Below are positions 22,621 through 34,260 of a stretch of DNA of 64,000 bases, in pieces. The position numbers and the translations under genes were made by a program. Origin of the DNA: Heracleum sosnowskyi (taxonomy: Eukaryota; Streptophyta; Magnoliopsida; Apiales; Apiaceae); NCBI GenBank assembly GCA_030848705.1, contig CM061244.1:48029190-48093189 (forward strand). Reading direction: 5' to 3'. Position 1 is the first letter of the stretch. Each line of letters begins with the position of its first letter. The notes beneath the pieces are model-generated. The model had not been told where the DNA came from, ran no database searches, and saw only the letters and a list, made by a program, of their open reading frames with translations.

Positions 22621-22689
22621 TAAAACGTGGTTCCTATCTTTCTCCACAAAAGAATAACCAAAACTAACTCCATCATTTATAGGAGAGTA

Positions 22690-23745
22690 TATTTCCTAGA
22701 AATGCAATCCATGCATACGAGAGAATCCCTGGGCTACCAGCCAGGCCTTATATCTCGCAATTTTATGCATTTGGGAGAATACCTAGGCTACCAGCCATGC
22801 CTTATATCTCACAATTTCATTTTCCTATAAATACCCATCTAATATGAACCACACCATCTGGTGTTTAGACTACAGGTCCAAATACATTTCTCTTGCGTAA
22901 GGAGTGCAATTCTTTCTAGATTGAAACTTTTCATTTGACCAATAATCTCTTTGTCGAAATTCAACCATACTTTATGCTTTAGGATCGGAGTTTCCAATAA
23001 TATCACATGTTATGGAAAAAGCATATAATTCAACAAACTTAGTACTCCCACGACCCAATAAATTTCAGTTATGTACATAACTTATTGAGATCTCATAACT
23101 TTTAGGCACCTTTGCTTCTATAAAGCATGTGCCACTTTTGGGGCAAATATCCTCTTCCAAAGGTAATCTCACTTCGATTCTATGAAAGCATAAGCCACTT
23201 CAATGGAAATATCCTCTTCTAGAGGTGGCTCTAATTTACTTTAAATGGAAGCATGTGCCACTTCATGGGCAACATCCTCATCTAAAGGTAATCCCAATTT
23301 GCATCAAATGAAGCATGCGCCACTTCAGGGACAACATCCTCTTCTAAAGGTAATCCTAATTTGCATCAAATGAAGCATGTTCTATTTCAGGGGCAACATC
23401 CTCTTCTAGAGGTAATCCCAATTTGCTTCAAATGAAAACATGTGCAACTTCTAAGCACAAATATCCTTTTCCAGAGGTAATATTACTTTGCTTTTGTGGA
23501 ACCACATGTCACTTCAAGGGCAACATCCTCTTCTGGAGGTAATCTCACAACCACTTCAGGGGCTCAGACCTCTTTAGGAGGTATTACCGCTTCTGAGGCA
23601 TTTGTTATAGCATTTTAGTGTCTTTAACCTTTTCAGGAGGTAATACCACTTCTAGGGTACTCGTTATAGCCACTTCAGGGACTTTAACCTCTTCAGGAGG
23701 TATACCACTTCTGGGGTATTTTATGGAACACTTGCCACTTCAAGG
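22690..23745 (-). repeat. Tandem repeats in the copia integrase-RT hinge
   Basis: Units of roughly 60-70 bp carry ccacttcaggggcaacatcc and ctcttctagaggtaat, repeating about eight to ten times from 23090 to 23745. On the minus strand they would encode a Pro/Glu-rich hinge of the kind some copia elements carry. A separate duplication of about 66 bp (gggctaccagcca...cttatatctc) lies at 22690-22825. Confidence 0.75.
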
Positions 23746-23751
23746 GAAGGT

Positions 23752-24980
23752 TCAATCAATTTTTCGTTTTCGTGGTACAATATCTTTTGCACCAACCGGT
23801 CTTCCACGCTTCTGGCGTGGTTTTGTATTACCAACCAATTCTTCAGGAACTGATTTATGAATAGGGATTTCAACCTTTGTTGGAGCATTAATAGCATGTA
23901 TATGTAATTTTATGATATGTTTGGAATCATTAAAACCATCTAGAATTTGATTAACAATATTTGGCATATGAATGATTCTTAGAACCTTATATTCATATTG
24001 TTTAGTATATGGATCCATATAATTAAATCTTGATGCATTCCATGGTAGTTCAGATTTTAATTTATGCAAAACATTATCTCCCCCTAATGGCGGGAATACA
24101 AACTCATCAAAATGGCAATCAACATATCTAGTAGTAAAGACATCGCCGTTTAATGGTTCAAGATATCCAATATTAGAATGTGAGTCAAAACCAACATATA
24201 TACTTATTCTTCTTTGTGGATCCATTTTATATCTTTATGGAGGCGCAATGGAAACATATACGACACTACCATAAAATCTTAAAGTAAGAGATATTAGGAA
24301 TTTGATCAAGAACTAACTGTTGATGGGATTGTTTGTGGTGAGCAAATGGTCTTATCCTAATTATATTTGCAGCATAAAGTATTGTGTGACCCCAGACAGA
24401 TGTAGGTAATTTAACTCTTAGAAGTAAGATACGTGCAATAAGTTGAAGTCTTTTAATTAAAGACTCTGGTAAGCCATTTTCTGTATGCATGTGAGCTACA
24501 GGGTGATCAACTAGGATTCCTACTGACATACAATAGTCATGCAGATGTAAACTCAACAGCATTATCTATTCAAATTAATTTGATAGGATGATCAGGGTAT
24601 TGGGCTCTCAATTTGATTATTTGAGCAAGTAACTTGGCAAAAACTGTATTTCGGGTATAGAGAGTAGACAAACATGAGACCATCTAGTTGATGTATCGGT
24701 TAGAACCATAAATTATCTAAATGGGCCTGAAGATGGATGAATGGAGGTACAAATATCACCTTGGATTCTTTCTAAAAATTTAGGGGATTCAGATTGAAGT
24801 TTAGCAAGAGATGGTCGGGCAATTAGTTTCCCTAGAGAACTTGCTAAATAAGAAGTTGGTTCATCTTGTGGTATGTATGACTATCTGATTTCTGAGAGGA
24901 TGTCCCGTAGAATTTTCTATAATATGACGCATCATAGAATCTCCTAGATAACTAAGTCTTTCATGTCATAGAGTAAATAA
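23752..24980 (-). pseudogene. pol: Copia integrase, degenerate
   Basis: On the minus strand the integrase core is readable with interruptions: GDICTSIHPSSGPFR near 24780, RWSHVCLLSTRN near 24670, HPVAHMHTENGLPESLIKRLQ within 24562-24266, then the C-terminal extension in a clean frame 24225-23752 (MDPQRRISIYVGFDSHSNIGYLEPL, ending KRGRPVGAKDIVPRKRK). The basic tail precedes the repeat hinge. Several stops make it inactive. Confidence 0.85.
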
Positions 24981-25903
24981 TTTGGATTTTTGGTTTGGGG
25001 AATAATGATGCTAATTTGCGTGGCATATAATCCAGAAGAGATTGAGTGTAGTTATTCCAAGATCTTTTTGGAGCCTGAAATTCTTGAAGTGATTAGAAGA
25101 TATTTTTTTTTCATACTCGCTAGTAGTTTCATCGTGAAAACCGTTAAGGTGAATATCTTTAAAACTTAAAAGGCTTCTAGTTGACTTGCTAGAGTATAGA
25201 GCATTTGCTATATAAATTTGTGTCTTATTTGGTAGGATAAACTAGCCTTTCCAAAAATATTATATTAATCTAGTCATAATAATCCAGTCATAATGGACAT
25301 GTGGCAAATGAATAAATTTCTGGTGATTAAATCTATATTTAAGATTATTCCAAAGGGTGAATGGGTTTTTGACAATTAGGTATTCAGATTGTGATGCCTA
25401 AGAAAAATGATAGTTTTAGCATTTTATTCAACAGTTGGGGTTTTCCTGATTCTATGGTGACTTTTAATCCGTTGGCACTAAGGTGTATTTCCGCATCGAT
25501 CACCCATAATTATCCCCAGACACATCCAATACAACAAATTCTAGTTTTGCAAGGTTCATAAAAATATTTAAACATGATATAATATGGCATATCAATATTT
25601 AAACAATTAACAAACAACAAGACACATATATATATTAATAATTTAATTTAAAAGTTACAATGGCATAGCCGACCACAAAACTTTTGAGTACTACTTGACG
25701 GCAGAGCCATATTTATAGTAGTAATACTTGACGGCAGAGCCATCTTTATAATTATAATACTGACGGCATAGTCATCTTTAATATATTAAATAATAATATT
25801 TTAATAAACTAAATAATTAATAAATAAGACGATAATAATTAAAATTAAATCATACCTCCTTTGTTGAGCAAGCATCAGCTGGCAGAGACTCGTGCTGATA
25901 ACA
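24981..25903 (-). other. Degenerate gag/leader region and PBS of the copia element
   Basis: No intact gag is readable. Three copies of a short tandem motif (cttgacggcagagccatctt) lie at about 25684-25780 in the untranslated leader. The primer-binding site (GTTATCAGCACGAG on the minus strand) is at 25889-25902. Confidence 0.6.
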
Positions 25904-26139
25904 TGTACAATATTAAAACAAATAAAATAGAGACTTAGAAAGTGTCCGAGAGAGTATAGAATGCTAATGCTATTATTCTTTCTATGTCCATCCAACAATG
26001 AACAAGACTCCTATCTATAGGAGTTAAAGGAGGATGAGTACACCGACTTAATAGATAATAAAGAAATGAAGTTGGCTTCCTGATTAAGCTTTACAGAACC
26101 GACCCCAAGTCCTCGTATTTGACAAGCAATATTATAACA
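25904..26139 (-). repeat. 5' LTR of the decayed copia element
   Basis: 236 bp. On the minus strand it runs TGTTATAATATTGC...AATATTGTACA and directly abuts the PBS. The target duplication TTACT follows at 26140-26144. Confidence 0.88.
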
Positions 26140-26777
26140 TTACTTTTTCTAATATCCTAATTTTGGTATACATTTTTGTTCACTTATACCAATTTTAAGA
26201 ATATTATGTTTATAGTTATTTATATAATTGTTGATAGGTGCAATTTATTTGAAATATCTTCCATGCTTATTAGTTTTTATATCTAACATATTATACAATA
26301 TGGATTTCACTTCATAAATAAAAATATTTTTTATTTTATGATATGAATTATTATTTTACATACTATTAAATTTAAAAATACTTCTAACTAAAAAGCGAAT
26401 GACGAAAATGCTTGTTGAACTATTAGGAACATTTAATTTTCATAAATTTGCTAATGTATATAAATATTATTAATTTGCTATACTTACGTATATTCACATT
26501 AAGAAATTTATTTTGGAGATGCTCTTATTCTACAAGGTGTAGTAAGCGCATACTTGATGAAGACCCAACCTAAATAATAATCTATATAGTTGTTGTGCGT
26601 TAGGCGGTTTATAAGACCAAATTTAAAAAGATACACAATATACTCATTTGGAAGATGGAGGCAATATATAAAGATCATTAAGTACATAATGTAGCCATTG
26701 TATTTGGTAAGTGAGATTGGCTTTAGTACAATATTCTACTTCTGCAGGTGAACGAGAGACTGTTGTTTATTTGATTT

Positions 26778-28600
26778 TCATGATATGGGTCTGTCACCCA
26801 ACCTAACAAAATAGCCAATAATAGAACAATGTGTTGTTGGACATTCTAGCCGACCTAAATCTGTAAAATCTTTAAAAGATAACTCATTTTTGGAAGATAA
26901 CATTTTACTATGAATAATAGTACTTTTTAAATAACGCACTGACGCAAAGCAATATGAAAATGTGATGTGCATGGCTTTTGCATGAATTGACTATGACATG
27001 CCACTGCATAAATAAAATCTAGGCGAGTGACTATAAGGTACAATAAGTGGCCAATGAGACGACAAAACTAGTCGGGATCTTGAATTAAATCCATAGAAGG
27101 GAGAAGATTTAGAATTTGATAAACCAGAATAATGTAAAATGTCAAGAATATACTTTCACTAATGAAGAAATATACAACCAGAAACTTCAATGCCAAGAAA
27201 GTATTGCAAATGGCCAAGGTTTTTAATGGAAAGTAAAGACTCGAGTTTATGGTCTACGAATGAGTTGTGTCGCAGCTTGTTCGTTATTACCAGTAATGAT
27301 ATATTGTCAACAAGATAAGGACATATAATGACGTGTTTCATTGATGTTAAGTAACTAAAGAGTAATCATCGATAGATTGCTCAAAATTAATTGAGAGTAA
27401 CGTGGTGGATAGTTTTTCAAACCACCAACGAGATGATTGTCGAAGTTCATAAATAGATAGAGCAACAAACTGAATTACCTGTAGGATGAGAAAACCCTGA
27501 TGGTAAACTCACGTAGACTTCATCATCTAGGTCCTCTTTAAAGAATTGTTAACATCTATAAATGGTTAATGAACATGACAACCTTTAATAAGTACAATGG
27601 ATAATAATGTGCGAAAATCAATAAATTTCGCAACAGGCACAAATGTGCAATTGTCACGAAATTACATCACGCTATTCTTGAGATTTCATCACAATTTTAA
27701 AAGATATAGGTTCATTAGAATTACGAACCTTAAATAATTTTTTTTTTAATTCTAGAAGGTTGAAAGGAGACAGATGATCATGGGTACATCCAACAAAATT
27801 ACAATGCTAATCATATAAATATAATAGTCAATTATGTATGCGAGTTGATTGTCACAAAATAGGGGTTTCGACTATAGGTGAAGAGTCATGAGTTGGTGGA
27901 GAAGGTGCAGAAGTCTGGAGTGGGAAGAAGAATGAGTGAAAATGAGATGCGGATAATGAGATATAGATTGGTAGGGGACTAAAGATGTATGGTTATTCTG
28001 TTTTGAATCATCAAAATATTTGACATTCATAGTCAGTTGTGTGATGTGATGAATTGTAGAAAATGTATTCTCATCATAAGGAAAAATATTTTCATGAAAT
28101 ATGACATGTCTACTCACGGATTTTGTTTCAGTTTCAAGATTATAAACAATGAACCCTTTTTGGGCAAAAAGATATCCAAGTAAAATAATTAGGGAAGCAC
28201 ATTCATCAGATTTAAGTTTAATTTTGGTGTAGTGTGAAAAAACAAAAAACTACCAAAAACTTGCAAGTTATTATGACCTAAAACATTAACAAGTAATTTC
28301 CATGAGGTGATAAATGATTTAGGTGGGCATTTTATTAGTAAGATATGATGCGTGAGTAAGAATTTTCCCCAAAAAATAAGGAAAGTTAGTTTGAAAGCGA
28401 GGAGCATGAGCTACATCTAAAAGATGCTATGTTTGTGTTTTACATCCCCAATCTGTTGCGGGATGGAAACACAACTCCGTTGATATACAATGCCATTTTG
28501 AAGTTCTCTTTGTAAAAATTCTGAACCATTGTCCGAATGAAAAATTTGTAAGTCCGAAATTAAAAAAGTTTTGGAACCCCAAGAAATAGTGTGGACATTT
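26778..28600 (-). pseudogene. pol: Second decayed copia pol (integrase, RT, RNase H)
   Basis: The pieces occur in pol order on the minus strand: integrase 28560-28189 (KCPPKSFITSWKLLVNVLGHNNLQVFGSFLFF), its C-terminal part 28117-27872 (SRHVIFHENIFPY), reverse transcriptase 27500-27159 (YELRQSSRWWFEKLSTTL, LESLLSIKNLGHLQYFLGIEVSG), then RNase H-like sequence 26972-26778 (LSFKDFTDLGRLECPTTHCSIIGYFVRLG). Frames shift repeatedly. No LTRs were found. It looks like an Ale/Retrofit-type lineage, a tentative assignment. Confidence 0.75.
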
Positions 28601-28645
28601 GCTTTACATTGTTTGATAATTTAATGAATAAAATAAAATAAATAT

Positions 28646-28958
28646 TTAATCTGATTTAGCTTTCATTAAAAATATCCAAGTACGTCTAATGTAATCTGAT
28701 TTTCGACTCTCTTTTCTTTCCACAACTTCACCGTGTGATGTCCACATGGTATAACCCTCAAGCATCCTTTTAGAGAACAAATGAAGTCTAATTTCATCAA
28801 TGTCTAACCAATTCAAAATCTTACAAGGACACTTCATCTTACCATCCTCCATTTTTTCCCTTCCAAAGTTTTAAAAAAAACTATATACCATTTCTATATT
28901 TGGGAGTTAAAGAAATTTTATCACTTTGTACTTGATTACTTATCCAACTTCTATCCAT
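28646..28958 (-). pseudogene. CACTA transposase-associated domain fragment
   Basis: From ATG 28958 the minus strand reads MDRSWISNQVQSDKISLTP and then, after a shift in an A-rich run, MEDGKMKCPCKILNWLDIDEIRLHLFSKRML and GYTMWTSHGE. This is the N-terminal transposase-associated domain (PF13963 type) of En/Spm CACTA transposases, including CPC and the HLF...GY..W..HGE pattern. The rest of the transposase is missing. Confidence 0.75.
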
Positions 28959-29621
28959 ATTTGCCATCTACATGAATAAATATATGTAAATAATGTGATA
29001 AACTAAAATGCACACAAAAAGTGATAAACATGCACCTTCAATTGTATATATATTCATTGATAAACATGCACCTTCAATCTAATTTTATTTTAAAATTCTT
29101 ATTAGATTAACCATATCATTTTTAAAAAAAATTAACTTTTAGGTAAATTAAATGTTGGTTTATGTTATTTACATACCTTTTTTTTTAGTTTTCATAATTT
29201 TATATATAACTATATATTCATTGTCCTTATAAAAAATTTACTACACTTGTATTTTTCCCAATTAAATAGATACCAATACCCTCTAAAATTTATGCTAAAA
29301 TTGAATGAATTTGTGTCCTCATTAGGATTTGAATCCATCGGTTCCTCTTAGGATGTCCATGTCATAACCATCGTCTTATATTAATTTTTATATTTACTTT
29401 AAAATTAGATAAAACACATAATCTCCTTTTATTCTTTTTTTAAATTTAACTTTTAGGTATATTAAATTTGGTTTATATTATATATATATATATATACACC
29501 ATTTGTTTTTTTGGTTTTTGTAGTTAAATATGTAACTATATATTCAATTGTCTTTGTAAATTTTTTGTTACACATGTATTTTTTTAATTATGAATTATGT
29601 TGTTAATTGGTATAGTTCATA

Positions 29622-29625
<4 letters not shown>
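28959..29625. other. AT-rich DNA without features
   Basis: No gene, hairpin end or repeat partner was recognised apart from a short TA run near 29480. Confidence 0.5.

Positions 29626-29675
<50 letters not shown>
29626..29675. repeat. (TA)n microsatellite
   Basis: About 24 TA units lie immediately before a Helitron-like leader at 29676. Several Helitron copies here begin next to TA-rich tracts. Confidence 0.95.
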
Positions 29676-29676
<1 letters not shown>

Positions 29677-30708
29677 TATTATATTAAAGACGAAACATTG
29701 AAAGTTTTGTAATCTGGTCCCGAAAGTTTTTGTAGTCTCGTCAGAATTTTAAAGGCAATAATTTTAAAATTTTATATTTAGTTTCCTCTATTAAAAAATA
29801 TTTAACTTAGTATTATATTTAAATTGTTTATTTACTTTCCTCCATTAGTAAAAATTTGAAAGACAAGAATATTAAAATTGTATATTAAATTTCCCCCATT
29901 AGCAAGGATTTAAAAGGCAAATAATTTTTTTTTCTAATGTTTACTTTCCTCTATTAGTAAAGATTTTAAAAGCAAGAATATTAAAATTGTATATTTAGTT
30001 TCATCCATTAGAAAGGATTTAAAAGGTAAATGAAACTTTTTCTAATGTTTGATTTTATTAATTCAAAATTTTAAGAAAAATAGTAAAATCGATCGATTTG
30101 AGAGCCGTCAACTCACCTCCCTCAAGATGATATATTTACTTTCCTCTTTAGTAGGTATTTATACATAAATTAAAAAATTTAGGAGAATATTAACATTATA
30201 TTAAAGATGAAACATTGAAAATTTTTGTAGTCTGGTCCTCCAAAGTTTGGTCCTCAATTCTCAACTATTGGATCTTTCAAATCAATAGAATATAAGTCAT
30301 CGGATAAAATACTAAAAGTTATTATATATATATATATATATTATATATATAATATTTTATATTATCATTACTAATAACTATCTAATTACCTTTTTCAGCT
30401 GAAACATATTATTTGTTTATATTTTCTAAATAAAACGACTCATCTTCTAAAAATAACACGGACACATTACTGATTTTATATTTTCTAACTTAAACGACTC
30501 ATATTCTAAAAATAATACGGGCAACATATATATAAAAATGTAAAGTAATTTTGTATAATTATTAATAAATAACCAACTGCCTTTTTCAGCACATTACATG
30601 TTTCTTATTTTCTAACTAAAACAACTCATCTTCTAAAACTAACACGGACACATTACCTATTTTATATTTTCTAACTTAAACAACTCATTTTCTAAAAATA
30701 ACATGGAC

Positions 30709-30756
<48 letters not shown>

Positions 30757-31145
30757 AAGATGATATAATTTTATATAATTAATAATAAATAAATTTCTGT
30801 CTTTTTCAGCACATTACCTGTTTTATATATTTTAACTAAAATAACCCATCTTCTAAAAATAACATGGGCAACATGGTGATATTATTATATATTTATAAGC
30901 AATTGCATTTTTCAGCTAAAACACATTATTTATTTTATATTTTCTAACTAAAATAATTCATCTTCTAAAAATAACATGAACCACATATATATAGAACTTA
31001 ATATATTATATATAATTATTAATAAATAATCAGTTACCTATTTCAGCTAAAACACTTTAGTTGTTTTATATTTTCTAACTACTGAACTTCTAAAAATAAT
31101 ACGGGCAATATATACTTGCTTAATCTCGTGCGATGCACGATGTTC
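29676..31145 (+). mobile_element. Helitron-family elements, two stacked 5' ends and one 3' hairpin
   Basis: Leaders (tattatattaaagacgaaac and attatattaaagatgaaac) lie near 29676 and 30189. Imperfect repeats with ctaaaaataacacggaca and ttttctaactaaaa follow. A terminal hairpin tcgtgcgatgcacga sits at 31126-31140. The first copy is probably truncated by the second. No protein is encoded. Confidence 0.5.
30712..30757. repeat. (CA)n(TA)n compound microsatellite
   Basis: A CA run followed by a TA run inside the Helitron-family repeats. Confidence 0.95.
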
Positions 31146-31484
31146 TTTAATATTTTATTATTTTTATTTAGATTTTTGTAATTATATCCTTTTTGATGAA
31201 ATTTTAATATATATTTATATGTGTATATAATAAATTGGATTTATATATCTAACAATATAAGCATTATAATTTAATAAATTATTGATGTAATCTTTAGAAG
31301 TATTTTAGATTTTAAAATAGAAAAATATTTTTAAATAATAGATCTAACGGTTCGTATATATACTCTTAAAAGTGACTAAAGTGCAAATAACAAAATATGT
31401 GCCATGTAATGTGCCGAGTTTCTTTTAACATAAGATATTACTTTTATTTTTTTATTAATTATCTTATTTAAATTGAATATTATA

Positions 31485-32205
31485 AAAAAAATGGATATTT
31501 ATCAAAAATACCATTTTTTAAAAGTTTTTTTGCGATTTTACCATCTTCTCAAAATATTTACAAAAATACCTTCTTTTTAAAAATAATTTGCGAAAATACC
31601 ATCTTTTAAAAAGATTTTTGCAAAAATACATTCTGCAACTAAATACAACCTACGTAGGTTGCATCCAGTTGCATGTGTGATTGCAACTAGATGCAACTGG
31701 ATGCAACTTTCCAAATACAACCTACGTAGTTTGCATCCAGTTGCATATGTGGTTGAAACTAGATGCAACTTTTTAAAAAATAATTGAAAAAACAGCTAAG
31801 AATTCAAAAAATATTATTAATAAAAGGGGTAAACTTGTGGTCTTGGTTTACCCTGGGGGTTCAATAGTTAACTTTTGGGGTTCAATGTTTTTATTTTGGA
31901 TTTTAGAAATATTAAGAATGACGAATAATTCGTATACGGACTTAGGGTTTAGGGTTGTAAACCCTAAACCCTAGACTCTAAACCCTAACCTACCCTGATT
32001 TTAGGGTTGTAAACAACCCTAAAATCAGGACGCCGGAAAAACACCATTATTAACAAGTTGCATCTGTGGTTGATGTTGGTTGCAGTTTGCAGAAGGTATT
32101 TTTGCAAATAAGATGGTATTTTCGCAAAAAAAATAAATTTGAAAAGGTATTTTTGCAAAAATATTTCTGGAATGGGATATTTATGAAAAAAGCCCTAAAA
32201 AAATT
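31485..32205. mobile_element. MULE-like palindromic element
   Basis: The left part (gcaaaaatacattctgcaac, aaaataccatcttttaaa) is mirrored by the right part (ctgcagaaggtatttttgc-like and aagatggtattttcgc). The right edge gatatttatgaaaaaagccc resembles the ends of plant Mutator-like MITEs. A duplication near TAAAAAAAT on both sides is possible but low-complexity. A second internal repeat, ccagttgcat...gcaactagatgcaac, lies at 31650-31770. No transposase is present. Confidence 0.5.
31942..31991. repeat. Telomere-like motif, inverted
   Basis: Plant telomere units occur as ttagggtttaggg, then as cctaaaccctag and ctctaaaccctaacc in the opposite sense, forming a small hairpin. It lies at the centre of the MULE-like element. 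Confidence 0.8.
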
Positions 32206-32214
32206 ACATTAAAC

Positions 32215-32945
32215 GTGGATTTTATAAGTTTAATATAATAATATTGTCATTATTTTTATATTTTGCCCGTGTTATTTTTAATTCGAATATGAGTTGTTTC
32301 AATTAAAAAATATAAAACTGACAATGTCCTTAAAGAGACAGTTAGTTACTTATTAATAATTATATAAAATTATATTACATTTATATATTAATAATTATAT
32401 AAAATTATATTACATTTATATATATGTTGTCCGTGTTACTTTTAGAAAATTAGTTGTTTAAATTAGAAAATAGATATTTCTATATATATGTTGCCCGTAT
32501 TACTTTTAGAAAAATTAGTTATTTAAGTTAGAAAAAATTAAAAAGGTTACCTGTTTAGCTAAAAAGGGTAACAGGTTATTTATTAATAATTATATATAAC
32601 AATATTACCATTACATATTTATTTTGCATGTGTTATGTTTAGAAGATGAGTTGTTTTAGTTAGAAAATGTAAAACATATGTTTTAGCTCAAAAAGATAAT
32701 CAGTTATAAATATGTAATAATATTACCATTTTATATATGTATATATATATTACATATTTTATTTTTAGAATATGAGTTGTCTTAGTTAGAAAAATAGATA
32801 AAATAAGTAATTTAGTTTAGCTGAAAAAATCATTTGGTTATAAATAAATTGGTTATAGATAGGCCCGACCCAAATTATAGATAGGCCCGGCCCAAATACC
32901 GACCGACCAAAACTTTTAATGTTTCGTATTTAATAATATAGTGTA
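32215..32945 (-). mobile_element. Helitron-family element, minus strand
   Basis: On the minus strand the leader tattaaatacgaaacatt starts near 32940. Reversed internal repeats (ttttctaa, tttctaaaaataac, acacgg-type) extend to about 32220. A duplicated taggcccg(a/g)cccaaat lies near 32865-32895. No clear 3' hairpin was found. Confidence 0.45.
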
Positions 32946-33460
32946 TATATATATATATATATTAAAAGATAATATAATTTTACATAATTATTAATAAATA
33001 ATTAATTACCTTTTTCAACACAATACCTATTTTATATCTTTTAACGAAAACAACTCATCTTCTTAAAATAATACAGGGTAACTTCTATGTAAAAGGGTAA
33101 TATTATTATATTAAACTTATAAATTTTATGTTTTGTTATAATATTTTCTATAACTTTCAAATCATATAAAATAATTAATAAAAAATAAACTTAAAATTAT
33201 AATTATTAATAACTACCTAAACTATTAAGCACATCTCTATTATATTATTATACACAAAACTCTTAAAATACAAACTAATCACGAACAAACACAAATACAT
33301 ATGTAAATTCAACCTCGAATTCAACAACCACGTATGAGTAGAACTATACAAATTTAAAAATCATATTCATGAAAAGTAAATATAAATATAAAAAAAATTA
33401 AATTATAAAGAAGATAATATATTTAAATTTCAACCGTGCATCACACGGGTTTTAAGCTAG
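32946..33460 (+). mobile_element. Helitron-family 3' part ending in CTAG
   Basis: It ends with the hairpin ccgtgcatcacacggg (33434-33449) and then ttttaagctag at 33460, matching the Helitron rule of a hairpin plus CTRR. The 5' part is mixed with TA-rich sequence. Confidence 0.6.
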
Positions 33461-33992
33461 TATTATATTAAAGACAAAACATTGAAAGTTTTTGTATTCT
33501 GGTCCTGAAAGTTTTTCTAGTCTGGTCCTCCAAAAGTTTGGTCACTCAATTCATAGCCGTTATCAAATCGATGAGAACCGTTAGATCAAATATTAAAATT
33601 ATTATATATAATATCTTTTCTATTTTTTCTAACTAAAACATCTCATTTTCCAAAAATATCGCAGGAAGTTTCATTTAATAAAATAACATAATAAAGTTAT
33701 AATTGCTAATAACTAACCCATTACCTTTTTTTAGCCAAAGTGTATTTTCTTTTTTATATTTTCTAACTAAAATTTCTACTTTTCTATTTTTCCTAACTAA
33801 AACCTCTCATTTTTCAAAAAATATCACGAATAATTCTATTTAATACAATAAAATAATAATATTATAATTACTAATGACTAACCGATTAGCTTTTTTTTTT
33901 CCAATACATATATTCTTTTTTATATTTTCTAACTAAAATTTCTCATAACTAAAACTTCAAAGATATTAGGGGCAATTTCATTTAGTAACATA
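33461..33992 (+). mobile_element. Helitron-family element directly abutting the previous 3' end
   Basis: The leader tattatattaaagacaaaac begins at the base after the preceding CTAG. About three imperfect internal units (ccaaaaatatcgcaggaag and variants near 33650, 33814 and 33957) follow. No 3' end is seen before the next leader. Confidence 0.55.
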
Positions 33993-34260
33993 TCTATACT
34001 ATTATATTAAAGACTAAACATTGAAAGTTTTGTAGTCTGGTCCTGAAACGTTTTGTAGTCTGGTCCTCCAAAATTTTGGTAACTCAATTTAGAGCCATTA
34101 GATATTTCTGATCAAATCGACGAGAACCGTTAGATAAAATATTAAAATTATTATATAAATATCTTTTCTATTTTTCCTAACTAAAACATCTCATTTTCCA
34201 AAAATATCGCAGACAGTTTCATTTAATAAAATAACATAATAAAGTTATAATTGCTAATAA
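33993..34260 (+). mobile_element. Truncated Helitron-family element
   Basis: The 5' end TCTATACTATTATATTAAAG is at 33993, followed by the leader and one internal unit. It is cut off where the SIRE-type extra ORF remnant begins near 34261. Confidence 0.55.

Larger units (their letters stand above)
18328..26139 (-). mobile_element. Decayed Ty1/copia element with invaded 3' LTR
   Basis: On the minus strand the 5' LTR is 26139-25904 and the 3' LTR runs 21474 to 18328, broken by inserts. The target duplication TTACT is at 18323-18327 and 26140-26144. A PBS of the GTTATCAGCACGAG type lies at 25902-25889 and a polypurine tract (AAGGGGGAG) borders the 3' LTR at 21475. Integrase, a repeat-rich hinge, reverse transcriptase remnants and RNase H follow in copia order, all broken by stops and shifts. 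Confidence 0.88.

Noticed and set aside
22627..22830. 67-codon frame with a duplicated GYQPGLIS motif
   Set aside because: It lies across a tandem duplication inside dead copia pol, on the non-coding strand.
27990..29010. Considering copia 2 and the CACTA fragment as one gene
   Set aside because: Different protein families and no splice signals join them.
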